From: Candidatus Aminicenantota bacterium
Lineage (GTDB): Bacteria > Acidobacteriota > Aminicenantia > Aminicenantales > UBA4085
DNA length: 35,986 nt
Assembly: GCA_026393905.1 (NCBI GenBank)
Contig: JAPKZH010000401.1
Span: forward strand, 1 to 35,986
Direction of reading: 5' to 3'
Positions 8,138-15,657 of this stretch are shown here, one piece after another. Both the position numbers and the translations under genes were made by a program. The notes beneath the pieces are model-generated. The model was given only the letters and a program-made list of their open reading frames with translations, was not told where the DNA came from and ran no database searches. The stretch's first letter is position 1, and each line of letters starts with the position of its first letter.

Positions 8138-8298
8138 CGAGCGGCTCTCCGTGGCTTGCCACGGAGAGCCGCTCGTAGAGGGTTCCAAGGGGGAGCCGCC
8201 CCCTTGGTCGGAGGGCGGGGTTTCATGCCCCGCCCGAGAAGGGGAGGCAGGGCGTCGGACGAAGTCCGACGCCCGTTGGAAGGGGTCTTCCCCTCCAA
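8137..8298. repeat. Cluster of five consecutive hairpins between convergent genes
   Basis: Five inverted repeats follow one another with almost no sequence between them: 8137-8154/8159-8176 (18-bp perfect stem, loop CTTG); 8185-8193/8199-8207 (9 bp, loop AGCCG); 8213-8220/8228-8235 (8 bp, GGGCGGGG); 8250-8260/8264-8274 (11 bp, loop GAA); 8276-8285/8290-8298 (9 bp with one bulged base). The first begins in the stop codon of the asparaginase gene and the last ends six bases from the rlpA stop. None has a long T-tract. They could end transcription from both sides or stabilise mRNA 3' ends. Confidence 0.75.
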
Positions 8299-8303
8299 AT
8301 TGA

Positions 8304-8957
8304 TTATTGGGGAAAGGCGTCTTCAAGGATAAGGACCCGGTACCCGTCCTGCCAAAGCTGTTCGGCGAGGAGCCGCGAAGATTCCCGGTCTCCGGCGCGG
8401 ATCCGGACGCGGTAATATCGCTGCGTGGCGGTCTCGAACAACGCGATATAGACGTTGCCGTACTTCCGCTTCAGCCGGCTTTCCAGATCTTTGGCGTTGT
8501 CCTGGCTGATGAATGAGCCCACCTGGACGACGAATTTTTGGCCGGGGTCGGAGGATCGGACTTGGGGCTCAAGAATGTCCAGACGGACAGGCACGACGCC
8601 TTGGCCGACCATGTCCAAGAGCCTGGCGGCTGCGTAGGACACATCGATGATGCGGTCATTCTTAAAAGGGCCTCTGTCATTGATGCGGACGACGGCCGTG
8701 CGGCCGTTGGCGAGGTTGGTGACCATGACCTGCGCTCCGAAGGGCAAGGTTCGATGGGCGGCGGTCATCTCGTACATATCATAGATCTCTTTGTTGGACG
8801 TCGGCTTTCCGTGAAAATCAGGTCCGTACCAGGACGCCATCCCTGTCTGGACCGTGCCCGCGCCGGGAAAATATCTTGCCCGGACGCAGGACGCAAGCAC
8901 AAGCGGGCCAAGCAAAAGAAGAATGGGCAACTTTTTTGGCATACGGTTTTGATCCAT
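8304..8957 (-). CDS. rlpA: RlpA-like lipoprotein with DPBB and SPOR domains
   Basis: This 217-residue protein has a lipoprotein signal (LLLLGPLVLASC, lipidated C24). A double-psi beta-barrel follows: GMASWYGPDFHGKPTSNKE, MTAAHRTLPFGAQVMVTN and RINDRGPF, including the His and Asp expected in RlpA. The C-terminal SPOR domain (about residues 138-215, VVQVGSFISQDNAKDLESRL) binds denuded glycan strands at division sites. RlpA of Pseudomonas is a lytic transglycosylase; activity differs between species, so catalysis here is inferred. The start at ATG 8957 has no clear ribosome binding site, and ATG 8942 is an alternative. A promoter lies close upstream. Confidence 0.9.
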   Translation of the reverse strand: MDQNRMPKKLPILLLLGPLVLASCVRARYFPGAGTVQTGMASWYGPDFHGKPTSNKEIYDMYEMTAAHRTLPFGAQVMVTNLANGRTAVVRINDRGPFKNDRIIDVSYAAARLLDMVGQGVVPVRLDILEPQVRSSDPGQKFVVQVGSFISQDNAKDLESRLKRKYGNVYIALFETATQRYYRVRIRAGDRESSRLLAEQLWQDGYRVLILEDAFPQ

Positions 8958-8969
8958 TTTTAGAGATCC

Positions 8970-8998
8970 ATCTTACCAACCGGGGCCGATCCGGGCAA
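8970..8998 (-). promoter_or_regulatory. Candidate promoter of rlpA with very short leader
   Basis: On the minus strand TTGCCC (8998-8993) is followed after exactly 17 bases by TAAGAT (8975-8970). The start codon begins 12 bases after the -10 box, leaving a leader of only a few bases. This agrees with the lack of a ribosome binding site. Confidence 0.4.
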
Positions 8999-9109
8999 TC
9001 GCCTCTGTCGATGATTCGGGGAATGAATTCCGTTTCTTCCGGCTCACCCACAAGGGTGAACTGGAGAACTTTCCCCGTTTATTGTAAAATACGCCGCCGA
9101 AAAGATGCC

Positions 9110-9484
9110 ATGAAAAAAGCCTTGCCCTTTCTGCCTGCCGCTCTTTATTACGGGCTGATTTATTTCCTCTCTTCCCGGCGCCTCAATCTGGATGTGCCTC
9201 TGCCCAACGCGGATAAGCTGGCTCACGGCGCGGCCTACGGGCTTCTGGGATTCCTCCTGGCCTTCGGTTTTTTTAAGCGTCTTCGCCTTTCGCTCAAAAC
9301 AAAACTCGGCCTCGTTATTCTGACCGGGGTCGGCCTGGGAATCCTGGACGAGATCCATCAGATCTTCGTCCCGGGCCGGACTCCGGACCCGCTCGATGCG
9401 GCCGCGGACGCCTTGGGGGTAGCCCTGGGGCTTTTTCTGTTTCGGCTGATCTTCCAGAAAAAACCAGCCGAAAAAAGTAATTAA
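9110..9484 (+). CDS. VanZ-like family membrane protein
   Basis: The open frame extends further upstream, but the credible start is ATG 9110 (MKKALPFLPAALYYG). The upstream residues overlap the divergent rlpA gene and do not look like protein. The 124-residue product has four hydrophobic segments (about residues 5-20, 40-57, 64-82 and 98-115). It carries the VanZ-family features: an acidic/His stretch NADKLAHGAAYGLLGF and DEIHQIFVPGRTPDPLDAAADALGV. VanZ confers low-level teicoplanin resistance in enterococci, but most family members, including small ones like this, have unknown roles. A weak -10 (TAAAAT, 9085-9090) lies upstream. It is convergent with the LOG gene. Confidence 0.85.
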   Translation: MKKALPFLPAALYYGLIYFLSSRRLNLDVPLPNADKLAHGAAYGLLGFLLAFGFFKRLRLSLKTKLGLVILTGVGLGILDEIHQIFVPGRTPDPLDAAADALGVALGLFLFRLIFQKKPAEKSN

Positions 9485-9613
9485 CCGCGCCTCGCCGAGG
9501 GGGAGTGGAAAAAGCCGGCGGCCTCCTCGAAAAACCGGCGGCCCACATGAAAAAGGGAATGGACAAGCGCTGCCCGCGAGATCTTCTGGCAGGCGGCGGA
9601 TCGTCGTCAGGGT

Positions 9614-10360
9614 CTAAAGAAACGGCGCTCCCACGAATTTCACGAGCCTCTTCTTCAAGAAAGCGAAAGTCTTGTGCGGGTCGGAGAAGAAGGTAAAAAG
9701 CCTTGCATCCTCCGGGGCGATCGTCCCGAACTTGGTCATGGCCTCGAAGTCAAGAACTTTTCGCCAGTAATCTTCGCCGTAAAGAATGACGATCACTTCT
9801 TCGCGGGCGATCTTTCCCGTCTGGATCAGGGTGATCGTCTCAAAGAATTCGTCCAGAGTGCCGTATCCGCCGGGGAAGGCCAGCACGGCCCGGGCCCGGG
9901 AAATGAGCCAGAATTTTCTCATGAAAAAATAGTGAAAGATAAAAGAGAGCTCGGGAGAAATATAGGCATTGGGCGCCTGTTCGTTGGGAAGAGCGATGTT
10001 CATGCCGATGGTCTTTCCGCCTGCCCGGAGCGCGCCGCGGTTGGCCGCTTCCATAAGGCCGGGACCGGCGCCCGTGCAAATGACGAAATTCTTCCCCTTC
10101 GGTTTTAAGGGGATCGCCCATCGGGCCAGCAGGTAGGCCAGCTCTTCGGCTTCCCAGTAATATTTGGTGAGCATCGAATCCTTGTCTTCGGGAAGGGCTC
10201 TCGCCGATCCTAGAAACAGGACGGTGTTGTTGACTTTCAGCCTGTCCAGCCGCGAAAGAGGTTCTAGGTACTCGCTCAATATGCGCAGAGTTCGTGCCTC
10301 GGGAGAACTCAAGAATTCCGGGTTGCTGTAGGCTTTTTCAGGGATCATCTTGCTGTTCAT
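9614..10360 (-). CDS. LOG-family protein (TIGR00730-type Rossmann fold)
   Basis: This 248-residue protein has the lysine-decarboxylase-like/LOG signature: a Rossmann start CTGAGPGLMEAANRGALRAG, GMNIALPNEQ, and the key motif PGGYGTLDEFFE (pattern P-G-G-x-G-T-x-x-E) at about residues 162-173. Members studied in plants and bacteria cleave cytokinin ribotides to free base plus ribose 5-phosphate, and many bacterial ones act as nucleotide 5'-monophosphate phosphoribohydrolases. The older label lysine decarboxylase is wrong for the family. The neighbouring divergent purine genes are consistent with a nucleotide-related role. No signal peptide or membrane segment is visible, so it is cytoplasmic. 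Confidence 0.85.
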   Translation of the reverse strand: MNSKMIPEKAYSNPEFLSSPEARTLRILSEYLEPLSRLDRLKVNNTVLFLGSARALPEDKDSMLTKYYWEAEELAYLLARWAIPLKPKGKNFVICTGAGPGLMEAANRGALRAGGKTIGMNIALPNEQAPNAYISPELSFIFHYFFMRKFWLISRARAVLAFPGGYGTLDEFFETITLIQTGKIAREEVIVILYGEDYWRKVLDFEAMTKFGTIAPEDARLFTFFSDPHKTFAFLKKRLVKFVGAPFL

Positions 10361-10385
10361 AAGGGGATTCTATCCGAAAGCCGTT

Positions 10386-10414
10386 TTGACTTCAACCCAT
10401 CCCTATGGTATCTA
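10386..10414 (+). promoter_or_regulatory. Candidate promoter for the purine operon
   Basis: TTGACT (10386-10391) is followed after 17 bases by TATCTA (10409-10414). The -35 is strong and the -10 weak. It sits in the 84-bp divergent gap, about 30 bases before the purO start, which has its own GAGGAG at 10434-10439. Confidence 0.35.
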
Positions 10415-10444
10415 TATGGGCCTGAAAGTCATAGAGGAGCTTGG

Positions 10445-11173
10445 ATGAGACAGCCTCTTGAGGGCCTTTCCCGGATGAGATATCCGGGCCGGGCCCTGGC
10501 GGTCGGCCGGGATGCGTCCGGAACGTTCAACATCATCATTTATGCCATTACCGGCAGGTCTTCTTCAAGCCAAGCCAGGCGCCTGGAGCTTGAGGCCGAC
10601 GCTATCTGGACAAAACCCACAGACCCGGAGGCCCTCCGAAAAGGGAACATCGACCTGCTGATCTATCCAGCCGTGATCTTGTCAGAAGGATTGGCGGCGA
10701 GCAACGGCAAGCAGACATCGGACATCGACGTCCGATCCGGTCAGAGTCCGGTCCACGTCCTGGAAGAAGCCATGAAGCGCTGGGATTATGAGCCGGATGC
10801 GCCCATTTTCACGCCCAGGATCAGCGGCTGCATCTTTCCCTCCAACCGGGCCGGCTTGAGCATCGTCAAGAGGTCGGAAAACGGTGATTCTCTTCGGCTT
10901 TTTTATGAAGTCACGCTTATTCCGGGGAAAGGGAAGCTCTTGACAACCTATTCCGGTGAAAACAAAGATCCGCTTCAACCCTTCTCCGGTGAACCTCTGG
11001 ACCTCGACCTCGTGGAAGATACGGTCCGGGCTATGGCCGAAGCTGTCTACGAGGCGCTCAAGCCGCCGGCAGGGGCGGAGGATTTCCGTGTAGCGGTGGC
11101 CTGCGTTTTTTCCAAAGCCACCGGCATGAAAGACCGTCAAGTTTTTATCATCAACCGTCAGGAAAGGAAATGA
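10445..11173 (+). CDS. purO: IMP cyclohydrolase, PurO-like
   Basis: This 242-residue protein shows the PurO-type IMP cyclohydrolase pattern: YPGRALAVG, then FNIIIYAITGRSSSSQARRL near the N-terminus, IYPAVIL, SNGKQTSDI, and the Asp/Glu-rich RWDYEPDAPIFTPRISGCI. It would close the ring of FAICAR to give IMP, the last step of purine synthesis. PurO was described in archaea; most bacteria use the C-H domain of bifunctional PurH instead. GAGGAG lies five bases before the start. Its stop codon overlaps the start of the AICAR transformylase gene (ATGA), which supplies the preceding step, so context and sequence agree. Confidence 0.85.
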   Translation: MRQPLEGLSRMRYPGRALAVGRDASGTFNIIIYAITGRSSSSQARRLELEADAIWTKPTDPEALRKGNIDLLIYPAVILSEGLAASNGKQTSDIDVRSGQSPVHVLEEAMKRWDYEPDAPIFTPRISGCIFPSNRAGLSIVKRSENGDSLRLFYEVTLIPGKGKLLTTYSGENKDPLQPFSGEPLDLDLVEDTVRAMAEAVYEALKPPAGAEDFRVAVACVFSKATGMKDRQVFIINRQERK

Positions 11174-12261
11174 CGATGGGCAAAGAGCAGCCGGATAAAT
11201 CAGCCAGAAAGCAGTATTTCACGAAAGTCAAGGAAGAATTTCCCGAGTTATTGGAATTCGGCGGCCAAAAATTCCTCAAAAGGCTGTCCATGAGATACGG
11301 GGAAAATCCCGGCTATCCGGCGGCTTTTTATATCGAGGAAAAGGCATCGGGACCCAATATGGCCACTATCCAAGTTCTCCAGGAGGGGAGCAAAGGGCTG
11401 AGCTATATCAATGTCGGAGACATGGACCTCGGCCAAAGGCTGGCCAGAAAGCTGACCGAAATCTCTCCAAAGAGACATGTCTGCGTGCTTATCAAGCACG
11501 AGATGCCGAGCGGCGTGGCCCTAGGAGACAGCCCCGAGGAGGCGTTCGAGAAAGCCTGGAACGGCGATCCACTGTCCAACTTCGGGAGCGTGGATGTTTT
11601 TAACTATCCTGTCAATGACGTCCTGGCCAAACTCTTTATCGAAAGCGCGCGAAACGTCGAGGTTGTCTATGCTCCTGATTTCTCGGCGGAAGCCCTCGAG
11701 ATCCTGGCTTCACGGAAGCCGCTCCGAGTCGTCAAGATGGGCGCCCCGCTTGACAGGCCAGCTGTCGATAACGGCCTGGAATTCAAAAGGGTGGTCGGCG
11801 GACTTCTTATCCAGAAAAGGTTCGATTCGAAAATCATCTCGCCCCTGTCTGTCGACGTCGTTTCTCTCCGGAAACCGACGGAGGACGAGGTCCGGGCGGC
11901 GATCTTCAACTGGACCGTGGCCTCATTTACCCGCTCCAACGCCGTTGTCATCGGAAAATCCGATAAGGTCCACGGCATCGGGTCGGGCCAGAGAAGCCGC
12001 ATCGATTCAGCAGAAAACGCCATCCGTTACTCGAAACGGGGCTACGGGCCCGAAGGATGCGTCATGGCTTCGGATGCTTTCATGCCGTTCCCGGATGTCG
12101 TCGAGCTGGCCGCCCAAAACGGCATCACGGCCATCATTTATCCTCTCGGCTCGGTGAAAGACCAGGACGTCATTGACAAGGCCAACGAGCTCGGTCTGGC
12201 CATGATCGTCACCAGGAAGCCGGGAGAGGTCGATTGCGAGCGGTGCTTTTTGCATCGGTGA
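11170..12261 (+). CDS. purH: AICAR transformylase, stand-alone (PurH C-terminal domain only)
   Basis: This 363-residue protein matches the formyltransferase half of PurH: RYGENPGYPA, LSYINVGDMDLGQ, VLIKHEMPSGVALGD (the K-H-x-x-P-x-G catalytic motif), VGGLLIQ, RSNAVVIGK, HGIGSGQRSRIDS, ASDAFMPFPD and a C-terminal RCFLHR. The N-terminal MGS-like IMP cyclohydrolase domain of bifunctional PurH is missing; that activity is supplied by the overlapping purO. It transfers formyl from 10-formyl-THF to AICAR. Two starts are possible: ATG 11170, overlapping the previous stop, and ATG 11176, eight bases after AGGAAAGG and therefore better spaced. Such single-domain forms are sometimes called PurV. Confidence 0.9.
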   Translation: MTMGKEQPDKSARKQYFTKVKEEFPELLEFGGQKFLKRLSMRYGENPGYPAAFYIEEKASGPNMATIQVLQEGSKGLSYINVGDMDLGQRLARKLTEISPKRHVCVLIKHEMPSGVALGDSPEEAFEKAWNGDPLSNFGSVDVFNYPVNDVLAKLFIESARNVEVVYAPDFSAEALEILASRKPLRVVKMGAPLDRPAVDNGLEFKRVVGGLLIQKRFDSKIISPLSVDVVSLRKPTEDEVRAAIFNWTVASFTRSNAVVIGKSDKVHGIGSGQRSRIDSAENAIRYSKRGYGPEGCVMASDAFMPFPDVVELAAQNGITAIIYPLGSVKDQDVIDKANELGLAMIVTRKPGEVDCERCFLHR

Positions 12262-12269
12262 TACCGATC

Positions 12270-12749
12270 ATGGGCTTAAAGACATACAAAGAAAAAAGAG
12301 ATTTCCAAAAGACGCCCGAGCCTGGGGGGGGACCCGATAAAAAGAAACTCGGGAAAAAAGCGGATCTGGTTTATATCATCCAGCGCCATCAAGCATCCCG
12401 TCTTCACTATGACCTGCGCCTGGAAGAGGAAGGCGTGTTGAAGAGCTGGGCGGTCCCTAAAGAACCTCCCGTCGAAGAAGGCGTCCGAAGGCTGGCCGTC
12501 CAAGTCGAGGACCATCCGCTGGCCTATGCCGGCTTCGAAGGGACGATCCCCGAAGGCGAATACGGGGCCGGGACCGTGAAAATCTGGGACAAAGGAAGCT
12601 ACGTGCCGGAGGAGACGATGCCTGCCAAGCGTGTCTTCGAAATCAAGGGCGGTGTCCTCCGCGGCAGATACTGCCTGATCAAGCTTAAAAGCCAGGACCC
12701 GGAAGACCATAACTGGCTTTTCTTCAAGATGAAAAAGGGTCCGGCTTAG
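12270..12749 (+). CDS. LigD-type 3'-phosphoesterase domain protein, stand-alone
   Basis: This 159-residue protein (ATG 12270 chosen; GTG 12258 also possible) consists of the phosphoesterase domain found at the N-terminus of bacterial LigD. Seen motifs are IIQRHQASRLHYDLRLEEEG (two His, Arg and Asp of the Mn-binding site), LKSWAVPKEP, the DHPLAYAGFEGTIPEGEYGAG block, and a late WLFFKMKK. In LigD it trims 3' ribonucleotides and phosphates at DNA ends during end joining. Here there is no ligase or polymerase domain and no Ku gene nearby, so a repair role is inferred only from the domain. It starts eight bases after the AICAR transformylase stop. Confidence 0.85.
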   Translation: MGLKTYKEKRDFQKTPEPGGGPDKKKLGKKADLVYIIQRHQASRLHYDLRLEEEGVLKSWAVPKEPPVEEGVRRLAVQVEDHPLAYAGFEGTIPEGEYGAGTVKIWDKGSYVPEETMPAKRVFEIKGGVLRGRYCLIKLKSQDPEDHNWLFFKMKKGPA

Positions 12750-12785
12750 GACCGTCTGGATAAATCCGTTCGGAAAGGATCGGTC

Positions 12786-12956
12786 ATGACCAAGAATCTC
12801 GAAGAGAAGGTCCCCTGTGAAGCCTGTAAAAAGATGATCCCTAAGGCGGCGGCGCTTCACGCCGAGGGACAGGATTATGTGCTCCATTTTTGCGATATCA
12901 CGTGCCTGGATTATTGGAAAAAGGAACAGGATGATCGCTCCACGACAAAAAAATAA
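12786..12956 (+). CDS. Small zinc-ribbon protein (DUF3330-like), 56 aa
   Basis: A short frame with a good binding site (GGAAAGGA, six bases before ATG 12786) encodes 56 residues containing two Cys pairs: C11-E-A-C14 and, after a loop, HFCDITC with C36 and C40, followed by LDYWKKE. The spacing and the H-F-C-x-x-x-C-x-x-x-W ending resemble the DUF3330 family of small metal-binding proteins, some of which sit near mercury-resistance genes. No mer gene is present here. Its last 26 bases overlap the start of the M28 peptidase remnant. Function unknown; zinc binding is inferred from the cysteines. Confidence 0.6.
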   Translation: MTKNLEEKVPCEACKKMIPKAAALHAEGQDYVLHFCDITCLDYWKKEQDDRSTTKK

Positions 12957-13494
12957 AATAACTTTTATCGCGCCCCTCATCGCCGGCCTCCTCTTTCCGG
13001 TCCTCTGCTCTTCGCAGGATGCACTCCGAAATCAAAAATACGAAGAGCTTGCCGAGAAGATCCGTTTGGCAGGATTGCGCCATGAAAAAGCTTTTAAACT
13101 CCTGGAGGCGCTGATCAAAACGGCAGGTCCCCGGCTGACCGGCTCTCCGGGAGCGGCCGCGGCGGTCGAGTTCATGCAAAAACACATGCAAGAATTGGGA
13201 TTGGAGGCATGGATGGAGCCGGTGACCGTCCAGCACTTGGTTCGCGGCGATATCGAAGAGGCCAAAATCATCCAAGCTAGGCAGATGAGTCCTTATCCCT
13301 TGTCGGTCACGGCCTTGGGCTGGAGCATCGCCACCCCGGCCCCAGGCGTTTCGGCGCCGGTCGTGGAAGCGGCCTCTTTTGATGAACTGCGCAGGCTGGG
13401 AGAAAAAGTCAAAGGCAAGATCGTCTTTTTCAACAAGGCCATGGACCTGGCCATTTTTGAAGTAGCCTTCAGGCATTCGGGGAAACGACCATGA
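12931..13494 (+). pseudogene. Truncated M28-family peptidase (N-terminal third)
   Basis: From ATG 12931 the frame gives a hydrophobic signal region (FIAPLIAGLLFPVLCSS) and then the N-terminal part of a carboxypeptidase Q-like M28 peptidase: LLEALIKTAGPRLTGSPGAA, AVEFMQKHMQELGLEAW, the PA-domain-like ATPAPGVSAPVVEAASF, and KVKGKIVFFNKAMD. The frame then ends within about 14 unrelated residues, giving 187 in place of the usual 450 or more. All zinc ligands lie in the missing part, so it cannot be an active peptidase. The stop overlaps the start of the GH57 gene (ATGA), as if a deletion joined this gene to the glycogen operon. Confidence 0.75.
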
Positions 13495-15449
13495 ATGACA
13501 AAAGGCTCGATTTTTTGCTGGCGATCCATAACCACCAGCCCGTGGGGAATTTTCGATCGGTCTTCGAGAAAGCGTTCCAGGATTGTTACAGACCGTTTTT
13601 CGAGGAATTCCGAAAACATATCGGGCTCAAGCTGACCGTCCATTTTTCCGGCCCCCTTTGGGAATACATGCAGGCCGAGGAACGGGTGTGCTGGAACCTC
13701 ATCCGGGAACTCGTTGATAAGGGCCGGGTCGAGCTCCTCGGCGGCGGATTTTACGAGCCCGTCCTCTCTGTCATCCCTGAGGAAGACAGGCAGGGACAGC
13801 TCGAAATGATGAGCCGGTTCCTGGAGAAAGAATTCGGGACAAGGCCGAAGGGCGCCTGGCTGACGGAAAGGGTCTGGGAGCCGAACCTTGCCAAAACGCT
13901 GGCCAGGGCCGGAATCGAATACACGCTCCTGGACGAAGAGCATTTTCATTATGGCGGAATCGCCGATATCCACAAGATCTACATCACCGAAGACGAAGGA
14001 TATGGGCTGAAGCTCTTTCCGATCGACAAGAAGCTTCGCTACCTCGTTCCTTTCCAGAAGCTGAACGATGTCCGGGCCTACCTCGATTCCATTCGGAGTC
14101 AAGGAGGCTTAGCCATTCTTGGTGATGACGGAGAGAAATTCGGCCTGTGGCCGGGAACGAAGAAGTGGGTCTACGAGGACGGCTGGCTGGCCCGGTTCCT
14201 GGATTTTCTGGAAAGCGAAGATATCCGGACCCGGACTTATTCCGAAGTTTTGGAGGCCTACCCTCCCGAAGGGCGCGTCTATTTGCCGCCCGCCTCCTAC
14301 GAAGAGATGATGGAATGGGTCCTGGAACCGCAAGACTCCGAAATTTTCTTGAAGTTGAAAGAACAGAGTCCACCGCAAGCGCGGCGGTATCTCCGCGGGG
14401 GATTTTTCCGGGAGTTCTTTTCGAAATACCAAGAGGCCAATCACCTTCACAAGAGAATGCTTTTTGTCTCACGGCGTGTCCGGGTCAAGGGCGATGCCGA
14501 GGCCAGAACGGAGCTTTATAAGTCCCAATGCAATGATCCCTACTGGCATGGCGTTTTCGGCGGCCTTTACCTGCCCCATCTGAGGGAAGACGCCTATGCC
14601 CATCTCCTTGGCGCCGAAAGACGGCTGCCCCGCGAGTCCGGCTGGCAAGAGCTGGATCTTGACCTGGACGGCCAAGCCGAAGTCATGAGCCAAGGCGAGA
14701 TATTCGGTCTGCTCCTCAAACCGTCTTCCGGCGGCAGCCTCATCGAGTTGGATTACTATCCCTTATCGCGGAATCTGACCGACGTCCTCTCCCGGCGGAA
14801 AGAATCCTACCATGCCCGGAAAGCGGCCGGGTCGAATGATGGCAAAAGCATCCACGAAATCTCCAAAGAGCTGCCCTCCGGAGCCGAGCGGCTGTTTCGT
14901 TATGACTGGCATCGCCGCGCCTCCTGTCTCGACCACTTCCTCCATCCGGCTACGACGCCCGAAAATTTTCGGAATATCGATTACCGGGAGCAGGGGGATT
15001 TTGTCAATCAGCCCTATGAATTCAAGATCAGCGGGACGAGTCTTAGTCTTTTCCGTGACGGTCACGTCTGGATGGACGGAGAACGAGTGCCTCTTTCCGT
15101 CCAGAAAGTGGTCATCCCTCGGGATGAGGAAATCCTTTTCCGCTATACCATCCAAAACGGATCGGAGAGAACGATCAATATCCGATTTGGCTCGGAATGG
15201 AATTTCTATCAGATTCCGGAGGAATGGGACCTGGGAGCGACGGACGTCCGGCTGGTCAAGGGAAAGGTGATCCTGGAAGCCCAACCCCGTCCGGAATTCT
15301 GGAATTTTCCGCTTCAAACGCTCTCCCAATCGGAACAGGGCTATGATATAATCCATCAGGGCATTTGCCTGCTTTCCAACTGGAAAATTACCCTTCCCGG
15401 CAGGGCGATATTTTCTGCCGAGATACGCTTGAGAGAACACAGACTGTGA
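13491..15449 (+). CDS. GH57 4-alpha-glucanotransferase (amylomaltase-like)
   Basis: This 652-residue protein has about the length of the Thermococcus litoralis enzyme. The N-terminal GH57 barrel carries the conserved regions LLAIHNHQPVGNF, LLGGGFYEPVLSVIP, GAWLTERVWEP (E126, predicted nucleophile), LLDEEHFHYGG and ILGDDGEKFGLWPGT (Asp at 212/213, predicted acid/base). The central helical part and C-terminal beta-sandwich (DUF1925/DUF1926-like, for example RYDWHRRASCLDHFL) follow. It would transfer alpha-1,4-glucan segments in glycogen metabolism, in the cytoplasm since no signal peptide is seen. Its stop overlaps the GTG start of a broken branching-enzyme gene (GTGA). It is first in the glycogen operon. 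Confidence 0.92.
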   Translation: MNDKRLDFLLAIHNHQPVGNFRSVFEKAFQDCYRPFFEEFRKHIGLKLTVHFSGPLWEYMQAEERVCWNLIRELVDKGRVELLGGGFYEPVLSVIPEEDRQGQLEMMSRFLEKEFGTRPKGAWLTERVWEPNLAKTLARAGIEYTLLDEEHFHYGGIADIHKIYITEDEGYGLKLFPIDKKLRYLVPFQKLNDVRAYLDSIRSQGGLAILGDDGEKFGLWPGTKKWVYEDGWLARFLDFLESEDIRTRTYSEVLEAYPPEGRVYLPPASYEEMMEWVLEPQDSEIFLKLKEQSPPQARRYLRGGFFREFFSKYQEANHLHKRMLFVSRRVRVKGDAEARTELYKSQCNDPYWHGVFGGLYLPHLREDAYAHLLGAERRLPRESGWQELDLDLDGQAEVMSQGEIFGLLLKPSSGGSLIELDYYPLSRNLTDVLSRRKESYHARKAAGSNDGKSIHEISKELPSGAERLFRYDWHRRASCLDHFLHPATTPENFRNIDYREQGDFVNQPYEFKISGTSLSLFRDGHVWMDGERVPLSVQKVVIPRDEEILFRYTIQNGSERTINIRFGSEWNFYQIPEEWDLGATDVRLVKGKVILEAQPRPEFWNFPLQTLSQSEQGYDIIHQGICLLSNWKITLPGRAIFSAEIRLREHRL

Positions 15450-15640
15450 GCTCGGAATATTTTTCACTCGTCCTCCACAGTCATATTCCCTATGTCATCG
15501 CCCACGGCAACTGGCCGCACGGCATGGATTGGCTTTACGAGGCTGCCGCCGTCTTATCTTGGCTTCAGAAGGGGGGCGCCCCTGACCGAGGAAGAAGCGC
15601 GTCTGCTCGAATCCTGGGAACAGGAAGACGGCATTTTTAA
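15446..15640 (+). pseudogene. Broken GH57 glycogen branching enzyme (5' end only)
   Basis: A GTG start overlapping the previous stop opens a frame whose first 42 or so residues match the N-terminus of GH57 (DUF1957-type) branching enzymes: EYFSLVLHSHIPYVIAHGNW, then MDWLYEAAAVLSWL. It shifts out of sense at a G-run (about 15571-15576) and stops at 15640. In the frame shifted by one base, a protein-like stretch APLTEEEARLLESWEQEDGI runs on and stops at 15674, overlapping the glgC start. About 480 residues of a normal enzyme are missing. The context is exactly where a branching enzyme would be expected, so glycogen branching must come from elsewhere. Confidence 0.65.
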
Positions 15641-15657
15641 GGAGTTGGTCATAGCCG

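Noticed and set aside
8876-9109. 78-codon N-terminal extension of the VanZ-like gene
   Set aside because: It would overlap the divergent rlpA gene and its promoter; the extension is not protein-like and the membrane protein starts naturally at 9110.
9508-9544. Two direct copies of GAAAAA(G)CCGGCGGCC between the VanZ-like and LOG genes
   Set aside because: Short, low-complexity and GC-rich; no third copy or symmetry, so chance is a sufficient explanation.
12270-12749. Complete non-homologous end-joining locus
   Set aside because: Only the phosphoesterase domain is present; no Ku, ligase or polymerase domain lies in the window.
12877-12930. Longer N-terminus for the peptidase remnant
   Set aside because: The extra residues overlap the zinc-ribbon gene and precede a normal signal peptide beginning at 12931.
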